The position numbers and the translations under genes are program-made. The notes beneath the pieces are model-generated. The model was not told where the DNA came from. It saw only the letters and a program-made list of their open reading frames with translations, and did not search any database. From DATNPX01 sp036702975 (GTDB taxonomy: Bacteria; Cyanobacteriota; Vampirovibrionia; Obscuribacterales; Obscuribacteraceae), in the NCBI GenBank assembly GCA_036702975.1, contig DATNPX010000038.1, positions 1-64,000 of the forward strand: a stretch of DNA of 64,000 nt. Reading direction: 5' to 3'. Shown here in pieces: positions 8,395 to 17,905 of this stretch. How positions within the stretch are numbered: position 1 is the stretch's first letter; the number at the start of each line of letters is the position of its first letter.

Positions 8395-9924
8395 ATGGGG
8401 GAAGGTTGTAAGAAGGACAACCTAGGTTTAGGCTTGTCAGAAGTTCGCATAGGTGCGCCCTTGAGACGATACTCTCCACCCGGTCCGTCCAATTTCAACA
8501 TATGGCAAGCTTGCGCAGCGGCAGTCGTCGGTGTGTGCATCGGCATAACGGTCAACAGCTACGAAAGGGGCAAGCAGCTAAAGATTGAGACAAAAGAGCT
8601 TCTTGCTGAGTTCGCTAAGATTCCAAACAGCATGTCGAGCATTTCGAGCAACTTTTCTACCCAGGTGCCGAAAATCGCCATTGGCCCGCACCTAGACAAA
8701 CGTATGAATTTGCTGCTCATGGGCGTCGATTCTAACGGACGCCATGCTCAGCGGTGGCTGAACACCCGCTCAGATACGATGATAGTTGCCAGTCTCGACC
8801 CTGACTCCAAGACCGTCGGTCTGGTGTCGATTCCGCGTGACAGCAGATTGAGAATCGCCGAAGGTCACGGCATGGACAAAATCAATTCAGCGCACGCTAT
8901 CGGCGGGCCCGAGTTAGCCGTTCAGACTGTCCAGGAAGATTTCGGTATTCCTATAGATCACTATGTCGTCATCGACACTCAGGGATTGAAAAAAGTTTTC
9001 GAAGTATTGGGACCAGCCAATGTACTCGTGGAAAAGCGAATGCGCTACACAGATCACGCGGCAGGCTTGAATGTTGCACTTGATCCCGGCGAACAAACAC
9101 TTACACCAGCGCAGATGGAAGAGTATGTTCGTTTCCGCCACGACCAGCGCGGAGATCTTGGCCGCATTGAAAGACAGCAATGGTTCCTGCGACAGATTTC
9201 AGCAAAACTGCGCGAACCACAAGTGGTTCTAAAGCTACCGCAGCTCTTCTCACTGGCAACCGAGTACGTGGTGACAGATCTTTCCGTTCAAGATATGGCA
9301 AACATTGCCGGCTTCGGTAAAGACATCAAACCGAAGCAAGTTCGCACAGCTATGTTGCCTGGCAAAGCAACCTTCATTCACGGCGGCAGCTATTACATAC
9401 CAGACGCTTATGGCAGCGCCATTGTCTTCAATCGTCTCGCTGGCACCAATCTAACTGAATCAGACACCGGACGTGGTCTAACTGCTCGTGATGAGCCGAT
9501 TACCACCGCACCGGACGACGCATATGCGGCTTCAATAAACACCGCCTATAGTATCAATGGACGCACCACCGTGACAGATCTGGACAAGACTCTTGTCACT
9601 ATCAAATATGCCAAAGGCACTGAACTAGCAGCGAGAAAGTTGGAACGAACCCTCTCGCAAACAGGTTACCGAGTCAAATATTTCATTCGGGGCGAAGCTA
9701 CCGACTGTGCTCACGAACAACTGCAACAAAATAGCGTTCGCGCAGACAACGAGCTAACCACTAAGTTGGTCAACGATATTCCAGCACTGAAAGAACTTTC
9801 GGTAAGTATCAATCTGGATAAGAGAGCGACTCAAGACTTCACCGTCGTAGTATCACGTACGATTGCACCAGCTCTATTGACCGAGCTGCCAGATCCGCCT
9901 CAAGCGCAGAGCGAACAGCCTTAA
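8395..9924 (+). CDS. LytR-CpsA-Psr (LCP) family protein with LytR C-terminal domain
   Basis: 509 residues. An N-terminal cytoplasmic stretch and one membrane helix (about 31-50) precede the LCP catalytic domain (about 98-290). That domain has the expected motifs 'LLLMGVDSNG', 'RSDTMIVASL', 'VSIPRDSRL' (phosphate-binding Arg), 'INSAHAIGG' and the final 'VRFRHDQRGDLGRIERQQ'. LCP enzymes move undecaprenyl-diphosphate-linked glycopolymers onto peptidoglycan at the outer face of the inner membrane. The C-terminal region (about 395-495) matches the LytR_C type domain that often follows LCP in actinobacteria and cyanobacteria. The gene is monocistronic and convergent with the GH18-like gene, 13 bases from its stop. 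Confidence 0.9.
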   Translation: MGEGCKKDNLGLGLSEVRIGAPLRRYSPPGPSNFNIWQACAAAVVGVCIGITVNSYERGKQLKIETKELLAEFAKIPNSMSSISSNFSTQVPKIAIGPHLDKRMNLLLMGVDSNGRHAQRWLNTRSDTMIVASLDPDSKTVGLVSIPRDSRLRIAEGHGMDKINSAHAIGGPELAVQTVQEDFGIPIDHYVVIDTQGLKKVFEVLGPANVLVEKRMRYTDHAAGLNVALDPGEQTLTPAQMEEYVRFRHDQRGDLGRIERQQWFLRQISAKLREPQVVLKLPQLFSLATEYVVTDLSVQDMANIAGFGKDIKPKQVRTAMLPGKATFIHGGSYYIPDAYGSAIVFNRLAGTNLTESDTGRGLTARDEPITTAPDDAYAASINTAYSINGRTTVTDLDKTLVTIKYAKGTELAARKLERTLSQTGYRVKYFIRGEATDCAHEQLQQNSVRADNELTTKLVNDIPALKELSVSINLDKRATQDFTVVVSRTIAPALLTELPDPPQAQSEQP

Positions 9925-9937
9925 CAGAGTTCCCTCA

Positions 9938-10924
9938 TTACTGCATGCCGGCCAGAATGGCGCTAACATAGTCAGCCATAGATGGATCGACGGTTGGTTT
10001 ATCCGGTGGACACGCCTTACCGTGAGTGCCGTCTTTGTCGGGAACAAATATCAAATCCAAGTTCCAGAGAAATCCACCCACAACACCGTTGATCTGTGTT
10101 CTGCGTTCAAGGAGCCTGGATGTCACTTCTGGCGGGCAACTGCTTGTGGGGTCCCATGCGCCAATATTGGGATTGTAGGCGCGTGTCAAATCGCCAGAAA
10201 GAATGAAGTCATCCAGAATAAGCCATGGAGAAAATTTGGCTAAATGTTTGGCAAATTCACCGGCGTCTGCGTATTGTTGCAAATTGAAGCGAGTCACGAC
10301 GCCCTTGCCCCAGTCTAATGATTTATTGAGCGCATTGGTCCAGAAATCAAGCGAATCAGGACCCTTACTGGGATCAAGAATAGGCAATCCAAATGGCGCA
10401 TAAGTAATCTCTTTGAATCCGGTTTCATAGCACAAATTGCAAAACGCATCAAAGCTGTCTGGATCATAAGTTTCTTCGCAATCCATATCAACTCCGTCGG
10501 CAACCGGAAGCAAATCACGCAACAACTTTAGATTTTGCGCTAGTAGTGTATTGGCCAACTTGCCACCATTATCGGTGTACAGATTTTTTATCGTTAGAAA
10601 ATCTCGAACGTGGTCAGGATCACGTGGATCACCACCCCCACCAAAAGACAAAAAGACCTTTTTTATTTTCCCACTGTCTTTCAAGGCCTGAAGTGAATTA
10701 TTCCAACCGACAAATGATTGTTTGATCTGCTTGTCGTTGATAATCTCGTGGCCATTAAAGAAGAGAATCTTTCCATCTGGATCGCCATATCTTTCCTTGT
10801 CACTGATGTGAAAAAGCGAAACTATGAGATCAGTCCATCCAACTGTTCCAATGTCACTGTGATTGGCAATGTTTTCAGGTCCTACTATGTCGCAAGCGTA
10901 CACGCCGATTCGTGGTTCGGTCAC
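9938..10924 (-). CDS. Glycoside hydrolase family 18-like protein
   Basis: 328 residues from a GTG start, with a GGGTGA-type ribosome site upstream. The sequence follows the GH18 TIM-barrel signature: 'VFLSFGGGGD' (SxGG strand 3), then 'DGVDMDCEE', which keeps the catalytic DxxDxDxE spacing, then 'ITYAPFGLP' and a final 'GGFLWNLDLI', corresponding to the strand-8 Trp. There is no signal peptide, which is unusual for a chitinase, and Trp is replaced by Cys in the usual DWE. It may act on chitin- or peptidoglycan-type glycans, or be a non-catalytic lectin-like member. It lies 104 bases downstream of the alpha-2-macroglobulin gene on the same strand and may be cotranscribed. Confidence 0.7.
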   Translation of the reverse strand: MTEPRIGVYACDIVGPENIANHSDIGTVGWTDLIVSLFHISDKERYGDPDGKILFFNGHEIINDKQIKQSFVGWNNSLQALKDSGKIKKVFLSFGGGGDPRDPDHVRDFLTIKNLYTDNGGKLANTLLAQNLKLLRDLLPVADGVDMDCEETYDPDSFDAFCNLCYETGFKEITYAPFGLPILDPSKGPDSLDFWTNALNKSLDWGKGVVTRFNLQQYADAGEFAKHLAKFSPWLILDDFILSGDLTRAYNPNIGAWDPTSSCPPEVTSRLLERRTQINGVVGGFLWNLDLIFVPDKDGTHGKACPPDKPTVDPSMADYVSAILAGMQ

Positions 10925-11028
10925 AATTTATCACCCGTAAGGAAGCCAAGCTCGCCAATTATATTCGACCAGATCACGAAGAACATTTTCTTGAACGCAA
11001 ATAATTCGAGGCGCGCTTCTTTTCAAGC

Positions 11029-14000
11029 CTATTTCTTCGGCGTGATTTCCACATTGAGTCCATCGACCCACTTCTTGTGCTCATCCGTGTAATACAGATA
11101 AGTACGACTTGCAGGTCCCGTGTACGTGCCCGGAATGGCGGCGATCAAGCTCAGAGGAACATTGACCTTCGCGCCACCGGACAGCGTGCGCCAGTAAAGA
11201 ACGACCTCTCGACCGAGCACTTCATAGTTATCAATCGTCCCTTTCTTCACTAGCTCCTTCAGTTGATCGTGCCTAGGTTCAAGACCTCCTGGAATACCAA
11301 CAATCGCGACAGGGTTAGGAATCACATCTTTCGATTTATTCGAAACGAGCACGTCCGCTTCGGTAGCCGCACCTTCAGCGACCTTGGTCTGACTGAGGTT
11401 GGTGGCGATATCGAGCTTGCAATCCTTAGATGAAAGTGGCGTGGAGACGTTGTATTTGACGTCCATCGAATAGGGCATTGCACTACCATGCTCCATACGC
11501 AACTCCAACTTATGGTGGCCGGCAGTAAGCAGTTCACTCATATCTGGCAACTTTAATGAGCCTTGAGTTTTCTCGTCAAATGCGATCTTGTCTCCTATCG
11601 ACTGTCCATCTACAAAAAGTTGCACTGTGCCGGCCGCCTTTGGATGTGCGCGTTGCTTGTCGTAGGTGACGATCGCACGCAAGGCGAGAACGGTTGATTG
11701 CGTTGAACCATAACGCCCACCCTGGCAGGAATCAGCCAAGAACTTCATGCTTTTTTCGACGCGCGGAGCATATTCAGAATCGCGCAACCAGGCCAACGTA
11801 GCCAGCGCAGTGCCCTCTATCTCTAGAGATTCACCACCACTGCCAACGATGGAACTAGTGACACCATCCATGCTACCGTTATCTTTTTGCTTGGCGACAA
11901 GGCGGTCCATTAATCGTTTAGCTTCGGACTTATCACCAGCAAGATAGAAAGCGTTAGCAGCCAGAGCGACAACATAGTTATTCTGACTCGCAGCCACAGT
12001 TTTTTTCAAGGATTCCAATTCAGGTTTTAGATCCGCCGGCGATTGACCAGACTCAAGCAGTGCCCAAAGAATGTACGCGTTGGAACAGTCCTTGTCTTCG
12101 ATCCAGGTATGCAATGCGCGACGCTTACGTGTGAATCCGCCCTGACCATCCTTCTGCTTGAGCAGCCAAGCTCGCGTGGTGCTAATCATATTCTGATCGA
12201 CATCACGAACTTTCGACATGTCGGTAAAATGGAGCAACCCAAATGCTGTAAGCGCCTCATGTCCAGGATCTTGTCCAAACCATTCGTAACCACGATCAGG
12301 GCACCAGAATCCGACTAGCTTTTTGTATCCGGCATCGAGCTTTTCACGAGAGGCCTCAACTAGCTTCGGTTCGACACCTGTGTGGGTCAAGAAGTATTGT
12401 TGTGCCATCGTGAGCGGATAGCTGGTCGAAGACGTCTGTTCAAAGCAGCCGTTTGGATCTTGAATCAGGCGCCGAAGCGCTTCGGTAAGATTTGCCAAAG
12501 GCGACGGATAGACACCTGTGTTTGTGACCAAACTCATAGCGACAACGCCTTCAGGAATATCAATGGTCTGGATAATCGGCTTGCTCGGCTCGATAATGCC
12601 ACCAAATGTGGTTTCAATTGGGAAGCCTTTTGGTTTGACAACAAAAGAGCGGGTGACATTGTCTTCGAATTCACCTGCTTTTACATGAAGGTTAAAGTCT
12701 TTGGGACCGTTGCCAGCACCCACATCAATAGGTTGCAGCCACCTAGCCCTTTCATTTGCGCTCAGGGTGATGTGACCCTCCAACATTTTCTGTATTTTGA
12801 AGTCACCCTTCAAATCGATACTTAGATTAGGATTCGTGAGAGCACTGGATGTACTGTTGATCAGATTGATTGGAAGGATCAAATGATCGCCTGAAGTTAC
12901 TTCGAGCGGCAACTTCGCCTCCGCATAAAATGGTTGAACAGATTTCACTCCTAGTGATGCAGTGCCGATTGCACCGACATTTGAAAAGGCATCAGCGAAG
13001 ACACGAAATGTCGTGACGGCATCACTGAGTCCGAAGCTTACTGACGCCTCTCCGGTTGTTGGATCGGTGGAAACACCAGCATTCCAATATAGTGTTTCAG
13101 CAAAGTCGACTCGGTCAGTCGGCTTCCTGTCAGGACGCACAATATGTACAAACTCGCGAACAAAAAGCATGTGGCCACGTTTGCGAGCCATGAACATCTG
13201 TCGCGGGGCTTGCGCCTGCATTGCGGCTGCGGGAGGCGGCGGAACTAGTCCATGACCTACGGAAGCCATACCTAGAGCGGCGACTTTGAAATCTCCCGGA
13301 GGATGCTGTTTAGCGGCAGGAGCAGCAGGTGCTTGAACTATATCCGCCAATTGGGCTGCATTCTGCAACTTCGCGGCACGGCTTGCAGGACGAGCATCCA
13401 TAGGGAATGTATTGGCGCCAAAATCAAACCTCATTGACGGGACATTATTAGGCTTTGCCTTTTCCATGTCCTTGTCTGAAGCCTTATTTTTTTGTACAGC
13501 AACAGCACGGAAATCATCACACTCAAGACGCCGTTCATTTTCTACTTGTGCGGCTTCTTCCAACACGGCTGGACCTTTCTTCAGGGCGGCTGGAAGCATG
13601 GCCTTAAAGTGCGCATGACCCATCGCAGCAGCCATCGGAACGCCATTAAAGGCTGGATTTTGTTGTCTTACTTCCCGCATGGCCACTACACGTTTAGCAT
13701 CATCCCCGTTTGCATCGACAAACTTTGCCAACTGCATTAACGCGAATCGGCGCCATCCCTGCGTACCCAAGAGAAGATCAGTCGCTATGGGCGCCTTGGG
13801 ATTGGACGAATCCATATATACGTGTGCATCAGCAAGATCTTTGACTTCCGGTTCAAGATAAACCATTACAGGAAGTCGTGGTGCCTGATCGCGTTTTTCG
13901 ACCATTTCAAGAACGCTCTCATCAGTAACTGTCAATCCAACAACTGCAGGAACAGGCTTCCCATCATCATCAGTCGATTTGATGGTCACTTTTGCCGTGC

Positions 14001-15450
14001 CGCCAGGAATGTACGATTTTTCATCTGGCGTAATCGTCACGTGAACGGTCTTTGATGGCTCACGAAAAACAAGACGCTCTGCTAGCGGAGCACCATCTTT
14101 GTCCCAAACCGTCACGGTCAGAACACCGTCAGCATCAGCTGGTACAGAAAGGGAAACAGGACGCAGCTCATTCTTTCTGCCACCACTTTTCACCTTGCAC
14201 GAGGCAAATTCCTTTTCGCGCTTAGACACAGTTACTTGGCAATCTTTACTAGTGCATCCAACCTGCACAGTTATCGGCTTGCCCTTTGTATAGACGCTAC
14301 TGTCGGCGCGAAGAACTGCGCCCTCAGACTTCACCTCCGGCAATCGATAAACGGTTTTGATACCAGCCGGTGCTGAGATAGTGAGAGTGTAGCTCCTGTG
14401 AGCGAGGGGGGTAAATTCAAACCGTCCGCGACCTTCATGCTCCGTGTGGAATTGCGCCACCGCTTTATCGCGCCCACCTCCGTGTTGGAAAATCTTTCCA
14501 GTCAAATCAGCTGGCTTTCCATTTGGTTGCTTAGCCTGAATGTAGACTCTGTTCTTGAAACCAGCAATGAGGTCGCCGCCTTCAGGTAAGATCTGCAGAT
14601 CGACAGTTTGCAGAAGAATCGGAATCGTTTTTGATGCCGTTTCAACAACTCCACCATCGCTAATTGCCAGTGCAAGCGTGCCCTCACCTCTGGGAATTTT
14701 CGTAGGCAAAGTCAAGCTAACTGTGCACAAACCTTTTGCGTCAACCGTACCAGTCTCGCCTGAAATTGATTGCCCGTCTACCGTTGCCGAAACCGTGACC
14801 TTCGCTCCTTCCGGTACTCCGCCTTCGGCGCGTTTCACATCCAGAGTCGCCTGAACCTTTTCACCTGGACCGTAGCCATCGCGCAAGAAGGTAATCTGAG
14901 AATTGAGTCGCGGGGCACGATATGCGCGCACGTCAAACTTGCGCTGCGCTGGCGTATAGCCTTGAGCCGGATAAGTAACTTGACACGTATACTCTCCACC
15001 CGCTTGTCCCGGTGGTATTTGCCACGAGTATCCCCAGACGCTATCCTTGGTCTGAGCGACGCCGGTCGACACGGTATCGCCTTTTGGTCCTTTGATAGTG
15101 ACGGTTCCGTACACCTGAGTGGCGTTAGCTAACGGTTTATGATCAGAGGCGTTCAGCATCACTCCACGCATGTAGACTGTGTCGCCTATTTTATAGATGG
15201 GCTTATCGGTGCTAAGCGCCGTCAAATATCGATCTGTGCCGCCAAGGCGTTCAGTGGTCGCCTTCTCCGATTGCGCGGCAGGCGCCTTGTCTTTGCCAAT
15301 ATTCTTGTCGGGCGCGACAGACTTTTCTTGCGGCGCCGGAACCTGCCCCGGTGCTTTGATTTCGGACAACGCAACAGAGCGCCCTATAAGACCAGTCCAC
15401 CCACCAATCAGGGTCAAGCCAATTAGGCAACGAACAGCAGGACGAGACAT
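11029..15450 (-). CDS. Alpha-2-macroglobulin family protein with thioester
   Basis: 1473 residues from the ATG at 15450, which has an AGGGG ribosome site six bases upstream; a GTG two codons earlier lacks one. A signal sequence is present, without a lipobox Cys. Macroglobulin beta-domains fill residues 70-580. A Pro/Ala/Met-rich bait-like stretch follows (about 590-760), then the A2M domain ('NAGVSTDPTTGEASVSFGLSD'-like, near 790-812). The thioester site is 'PNGCFEQTSS' (Cys and Gln of CxEQ present, about 1001-1010), followed by the alpha/alpha toroid and a C-terminal receptor-like beta-domain. Such proteins trap attacking proteases by covalent linkage in the periplasm. No pbpC gene is adjacent, unlike many proteobacterial loci. 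The gene is divergent from the Spy-like gene. Confidence 0.93.
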   Translation of the reverse strand: MSRPAVRCLIGLTLIGGWTGLIGRSVALSEIKAPGQVPAPQEKSVAPDKNIGKDKAPAAQSEKATTERLGGTDRYLTALSTDKPIYKIGDTVYMRGVMLNASDHKPLANATQVYGTVTIKGPKGDTVSTGVAQTKDSVWGYSWQIPPGQAGGEYTCQVTYPAQGYTPAQRKFDVRAYRAPRLNSQITFLRDGYGPGEKVQATLDVKRAEGGVPEGAKVTVSATVDGQSISGETGTVDAKGLCTVSLTLPTKIPRGEGTLALAISDGGVVETASKTIPILLQTVDLQILPEGGDLIAGFKNRVYIQAKQPNGKPADLTGKIFQHGGGRDKAVAQFHTEHEGRGRFEFTPLAHRSYTLTISAPAGIKTVYRLPEVKSEGAVLRADSSVYTKGKPITVQVGCTSKDCQVTVSKREKEFASCKVKSGGRKNELRPVSLSVPADADGVLTVTVWDKDGAPLAERLVFREPSKTVHVTITPDEKSYIPGGTAKVTIKSTDDDGKPVPAVVGLTVTDESVLEMVEKRDQAPRLPVMVYLEPEVKDLADAHVYMDSSNPKAPIATDLLLGTQGWRRFALMQLAKFVDANGDDAKRVVAMREVRQQNPAFNGVPMAAAMGHAHFKAMLPAALKKGPAVLEEAAQVENERRLECDDFRAVAVQKNKASDKDMEKAKPNNVPSMRFDFGANTFPMDARPASRAAKLQNAAQLADIVQAPAAPAAKQHPPGDFKVAALGMASVGHGLVPPPPAAAMQAQAPRQMFMARKRGHMLFVREFVHIVRPDRKPTDRVDFAETLYWNAGVSTDPTTGEASVSFGLSDAVTTFRVFADAFSNVGAIGTASLGVKSVQPFYAEAKLPLEVTSGDHLILPINLINSTSSALTNPNLSIDLKGDFKIQKMLEGHITLSANERARWLQPIDVGAGNGPKDFNLHVKAGEFEDNVTRSFVVKPKGFPIETTFGGIIEPSKPIIQTIDIPEGVVAMSLVTNTGVYPSPLANLTEALRRLIQDPNGCFEQTSSTSYPLTMAQQYFLTHTGVEPKLVEASREKLDAGYKKLVGFWCPDRGYEWFGQDPGHEALTAFGLLHFTDMSKVRDVDQNMISTTRAWLLKQKDGQGGFTRKRRALHTWIEDKDCSNAYILWALLESGQSPADLKPELESLKKTVAASQNNYVVALAANAFYLAGDKSEAKRLMDRLVAKQKDNGSMDGVTSSIVGSGGESLEIEGTALATLAWLRDSEYAPRVEKSMKFLADSCQGGRYGSTQSTVLALRAIVTYDKQRAHPKAAGTVQLFVDGQSIGDKIAFDEKTQGSLKLPDMSELLTAGHHKLELRMEHGSAMPYSMDVKYNVSTPLSSKDCKLDIATNLSQTKVAEGAATEADVLVSNKSKDVIPNPVAIVGIPGGLEPRHDQLKELVKKGTIDNYEVLGREVVLYWRTLSGGAKVNVPLSLIAAIPGTYTGPASRTYLYYTDEHKKWVDGLNVEITPKK

Positions 15451-15626
15451 TTCCACCCCTCCAAAAGCCGCACAAACGATCCAGCCACCATTTGTTGCAG
15501 CTTATCGCAGATCGCGTTCGGAGAATGTAGCGTTAATCCTAGTTTTGTGTTAACCAGCGAAACTTTTTTACCTGAGTGCTGTATTCATCTTGGGAGCCAA
15601 ACAAGATAAATCATTGAGGTGGGGAA

Positions 15627-16157
15627 ATGAAGTTGAATGTGAATTCGAAACAGCTGTTAGCAATGACAGCGCTCGGAATAACAATAGGAGCCGGCACTTT
15701 CTTTTGTTGCGCCAAAGCATTGCCAGCATTCGCAGAGAATACAAAGGCTCAGTTCATAGACAAGGATTTCGAGATGGCCCTAAAGAAGCACTTCGAAAGG
15801 AGATTTTTCGATCGCATTAACGCTTCAGACGAACAGCGCGAAAAGATCTCTGCGTTGCTCAGCGCTCGTCTGGAAGCGACTCGTCCATTGAGAGAAGAAC
15901 TGCGAGCTGGAGCGCTCGAGCTGACGGAGTTGATGGGCGCAGACACTCCAGATACAACTTTGACTGAAAAGGCTCATAGCCTTCGCGATAAAAGAGATAA
16001 ACTTGCGGACGAACGATTGCAAACGATATTGAAAGTGCGGGCATTACTGACTGCCGAACAAAGAAAACAGATTTCTAATCGGATTGCAGATGCGCTTTCA
16101 GGAGGCTCCAACAGCCTCATCTTGAGAAGATTGCAAAAAAGTTCAGTCATTGACTAG
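15627..16157 (+). CDS. Spy/CpxP-like periplasmic protein
   Basis: 176 residues. The ATG is preceded by GGTGGGGAA. A signal peptide (residues 1-36, ending in 'ALPAFA') is followed by a wholly helical, highly charged domain. It carries two degenerate LTxxQ-like segments: 'INASDEQREKI' and, near the C-terminus, 'LLTAEQRKQI', the exact motif of the Spy/CpxP/heavy-metal-resistance fold. Members are periplasmic chaperones or stress sensors, so a role in envelope stress is inferred. The gene stands alone, divergent from the alpha-2-macroglobulin gene. Confidence 0.72.
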   Translation: MKLNVNSKQLLAMTALGITIGAGTFFCCAKALPAFAENTKAQFIDKDFEMALKKHFERRFFDRINASDEQREKISALLSARLEATRPLREELRAGALELTELMGADTPDTTLTEKAHSLRDKRDKLADERLQTILKVRALLTAEQRKQISNRIADALSGGSNSLILRRLQKSSVID

Positions 16158-16182
16158 CGATTGCTGTCGCTAGACATGTTGG

Positions 16183-16359
16183 TTATAGGGCCATGTCTGA
16201 ACGAGACGCACAGGCGCCTATATGCGAACCGACTTGCGCCAATCTGGAATGCGAGGTATTCGCATCCAGTTGGCGCAATGTTGGAATCGCCTCTGCGTTA
16301 AGCGCAAGAAGCGCGATGATAAATGTCAGCGCGAAGATGTTTGTTGTGGTGAAGTTCAT
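16183..16359 (-). CDS. Small secreted peptide, 58 residues
   Basis: An ATG at 16359 is preceded by CACAGGAACTACCC (AGGA ribosome site, good spacing) and opens a 58-codon frame ending in TAA. Residues 1-24 form a clear signal peptide: polar start, hydrophobic 'IFALTFIIALLAL', and 'NAEA' as the cleavage region. The mature part is about 34 residues with Ser, His, Arg and one Cys, and no known motif. It lies 74 bases after the aldo/keto reductase stop on the same strand, with its own possible promoter region. Short length keeps confidence moderate. Confidence 0.5.
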   Translation of the reverse strand: MNFTTTNIFALTFIIALLALNAEAIPTLRQLDANTSHSRLAQVGSHIGACASRSDMAL

Positions 16360-16433
16360 TGGGTAGTTCCTGTGGGGTGTTCACATGAACTACATTAAGA
16401 CGGCCATGTATCAAAATCATGACTGTCAAAATT

Positions 16434-17273
16434 TCAACCAGCGATGTTTTCGATCAGATCAACTTCCTGCTCTGTCAGCTTCAGATTGACCGCGGCAAGA
16501 TCTTCTTGCATGTGCTTTGCGTTGGAGGTGCCAGTTAGTGGAAGCATGCCGACATGCAACGAGAAGCTAAAAATCACTTGTGATTCGGTGACTCGAAGTC
16601 GCTTGGCGGCCGCACGCAAATCTGGTTCGTCAAAATACCTCTGATTGGCGGTCAGAAGTGAAAATCCTTGATAGATGATCGAGTGCTCTCGACATATGTC
16701 ACGCACTTGACGGTCCCAACCAAGAATGGCGTAGCAGCGATTCTGCACGGCCATCGGCTTAACTTTCGCTTTGGCGCAAAGCTCGCGCAGTTGTGCGGCG
16801 CTAACGTTGCTCACTCCGATCATGCGGCAGTTGCCTGCAATGTACTGCGATTCTATTGCAGACCAAACCTCCCAATCGGACGCACCTAACCCTTCTCGCT
16901 GGTAGGGTCCATGAAGAACATATGAGTCTAGATAGTCAGTATGTAGATGCTTTAGCGAACTTTCAAACGACTGGCTCACCTGCATGGTCAGCGAGGCAGA
17001 CGCATCGTATGGAGTAGTCTTCCCTTGACCGCCAACTGATGTGAATTTAGTCTGCAAAAACAAACTTTCACGAGTGACACCTTTCTGCTTTAGTTCAACA
17101 AGGGCTCGACCGACACGTTCTTCGTCGTAGTGAATCAATTGATTGGCAGTGTCGATAGCGGTGAAACCATTCTCAATCGCCAGCTTCACTAGACCTTCGG
17201 TTGCGTCCTTCTTCCATGCGGTGCCATACATGAACGGGGGACACTCAACTCCGTTATAAGCTTTAATTGTCAT
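16434..17273 (-). CDS. Aldo/keto reductase
   Basis: 279 residues, a complete (beta/alpha)8 AKR. The catalytic tetrad is visible: Asp41 in 'AIDTANQ', Tyr49 in 'IHYDEERVG' (spaced eight residues from Asp, as in the 'DTANQ' subgroup of plant and bacterial AKRs), Lys76 in 'LFLQTKF' and His121 in 'YVLHGP'. 'MIGVSNVSA' and 'GTSNAKHMQED' match the NADPH-site strands. It should reduce small aldehydes or ketones with NAD(P)H in the cytoplasm; substrate unknown. Its ATG shares one base with the TAA of the upstream gene, a strong sign of translational coupling to an unrelated exported protein. Confidence 0.92.
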   Translation of the reverse strand: MTIKAYNGVECPPFMYGTAWKKDATEGLVKLAIENGFTAIDTANQLIHYDEERVGRALVELKQKGVTRESLFLQTKFTSVGGQGKTTPYDASASLTMQVSQSFESSLKHLHTDYLDSYVLHGPYQREGLGASDWEVWSAIESQYIAGNCRMIGVSNVSAAQLRELCAKAKVKPMAVQNRCYAILGWDRQVRDICREHSIIYQGFSLLTANQRYFDEPDLRAAAKRLRVTESQVIFSFSLHVGMLPLTGTSNAKHMQEDLAAVNLKLTEQEVDLIENIAG

Positions 17274-17890
17274 TATTTATTTGCTACCGAAATCAATCGA
17301 ACCGACGCCACACTACGAACCCAGCGCACATGCCCTTCATCCGCCTTGCAAATGAGATGGACGCCAGTCTCAATTACCTTACCATTTTTGTGCGTCGCTA
17401 GAATAAACCGATCGCCAGATTTATTCATTGCAATTTCGGTTGTTGCAATAAGCCCTGGGAATCCGTCGTTTCCTAAAACTTCCATTATCAGTGCCTTGCG
17501 GGCTAGCTTCTTCCACTCAGGCATGGAATCGAGATCGGTACCAGGCATCATTTCAGCCAGCACCGCACGCAGTGGCACACCGGAATAGGTTACTTTGGCG
17601 CTATTGTCGTCGACCGTTACGGAAATAGATTGATACTTTAGTAAGACTTCCGCCGAAATCTCTTTGAATGCTGACTGCGAAGGCCAAGATGTAGTTGCGT
17701 CCCCAATATTCGCGTTTGAGGAGTCAGCGATGTAACGAGCTTCGTGGGCGGTACTGGCGAATGAGGCTGAGGATGCGTTAGATCCTCCGGCATCAGCGGC
17801 ACGAGTGGCGTGAGTCCACAAAACCAAGCTCAATAGCACAGTCAAATTAGAGGTAAGAATAGCAAAAGACGATGGAAACCGCGAACTCAA
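17273..17890 (-). CDS. Exported protein, weak likeness to molybdopterin-binding oxidoreductase fold
   Basis: 205 residues from a TTG start, preceded ten bases upstream by AAAGGG; no ATG is available near the N-terminus. A signal peptide ends near residue 31. The mature part has a pattern seen in small sulfite-oxidase/YedY-type molybdopterin domains: 'GVPLRAVLAEM', then 'IMEVLGNDGFPGLIATTEI', then 'GHVRWVRSVASVRLI' at the end. The conserved Cys ligand of molybdenum is not obvious, so this is at most a relic or cofactor-free relative (inference). It sits between the gene of unknown function (15-base gap) and the aldo/keto reductase (1-base overlap). Confidence 0.6.
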   Translation of the reverse strand: MSSRFPSSFAILTSNLTVLLSLVLWTHATRAADAGGSNASSASFASTAHEARYIADSSNANIGDATTSWPSQSAFKEISAEVLLKYQSISVTVDDNSAKVTYSGVPLRAVLAEMMPGTDLDSMPEWKKLARKALIMEVLGNDGFPGLIATTEIAMNKSGDRFILATHKNGKVIETGVHLICKADEGHVRWVRSVASVRLISVANK

Positions 17891-17905
17891 TTCGCAAAAC
17901 CCTTT

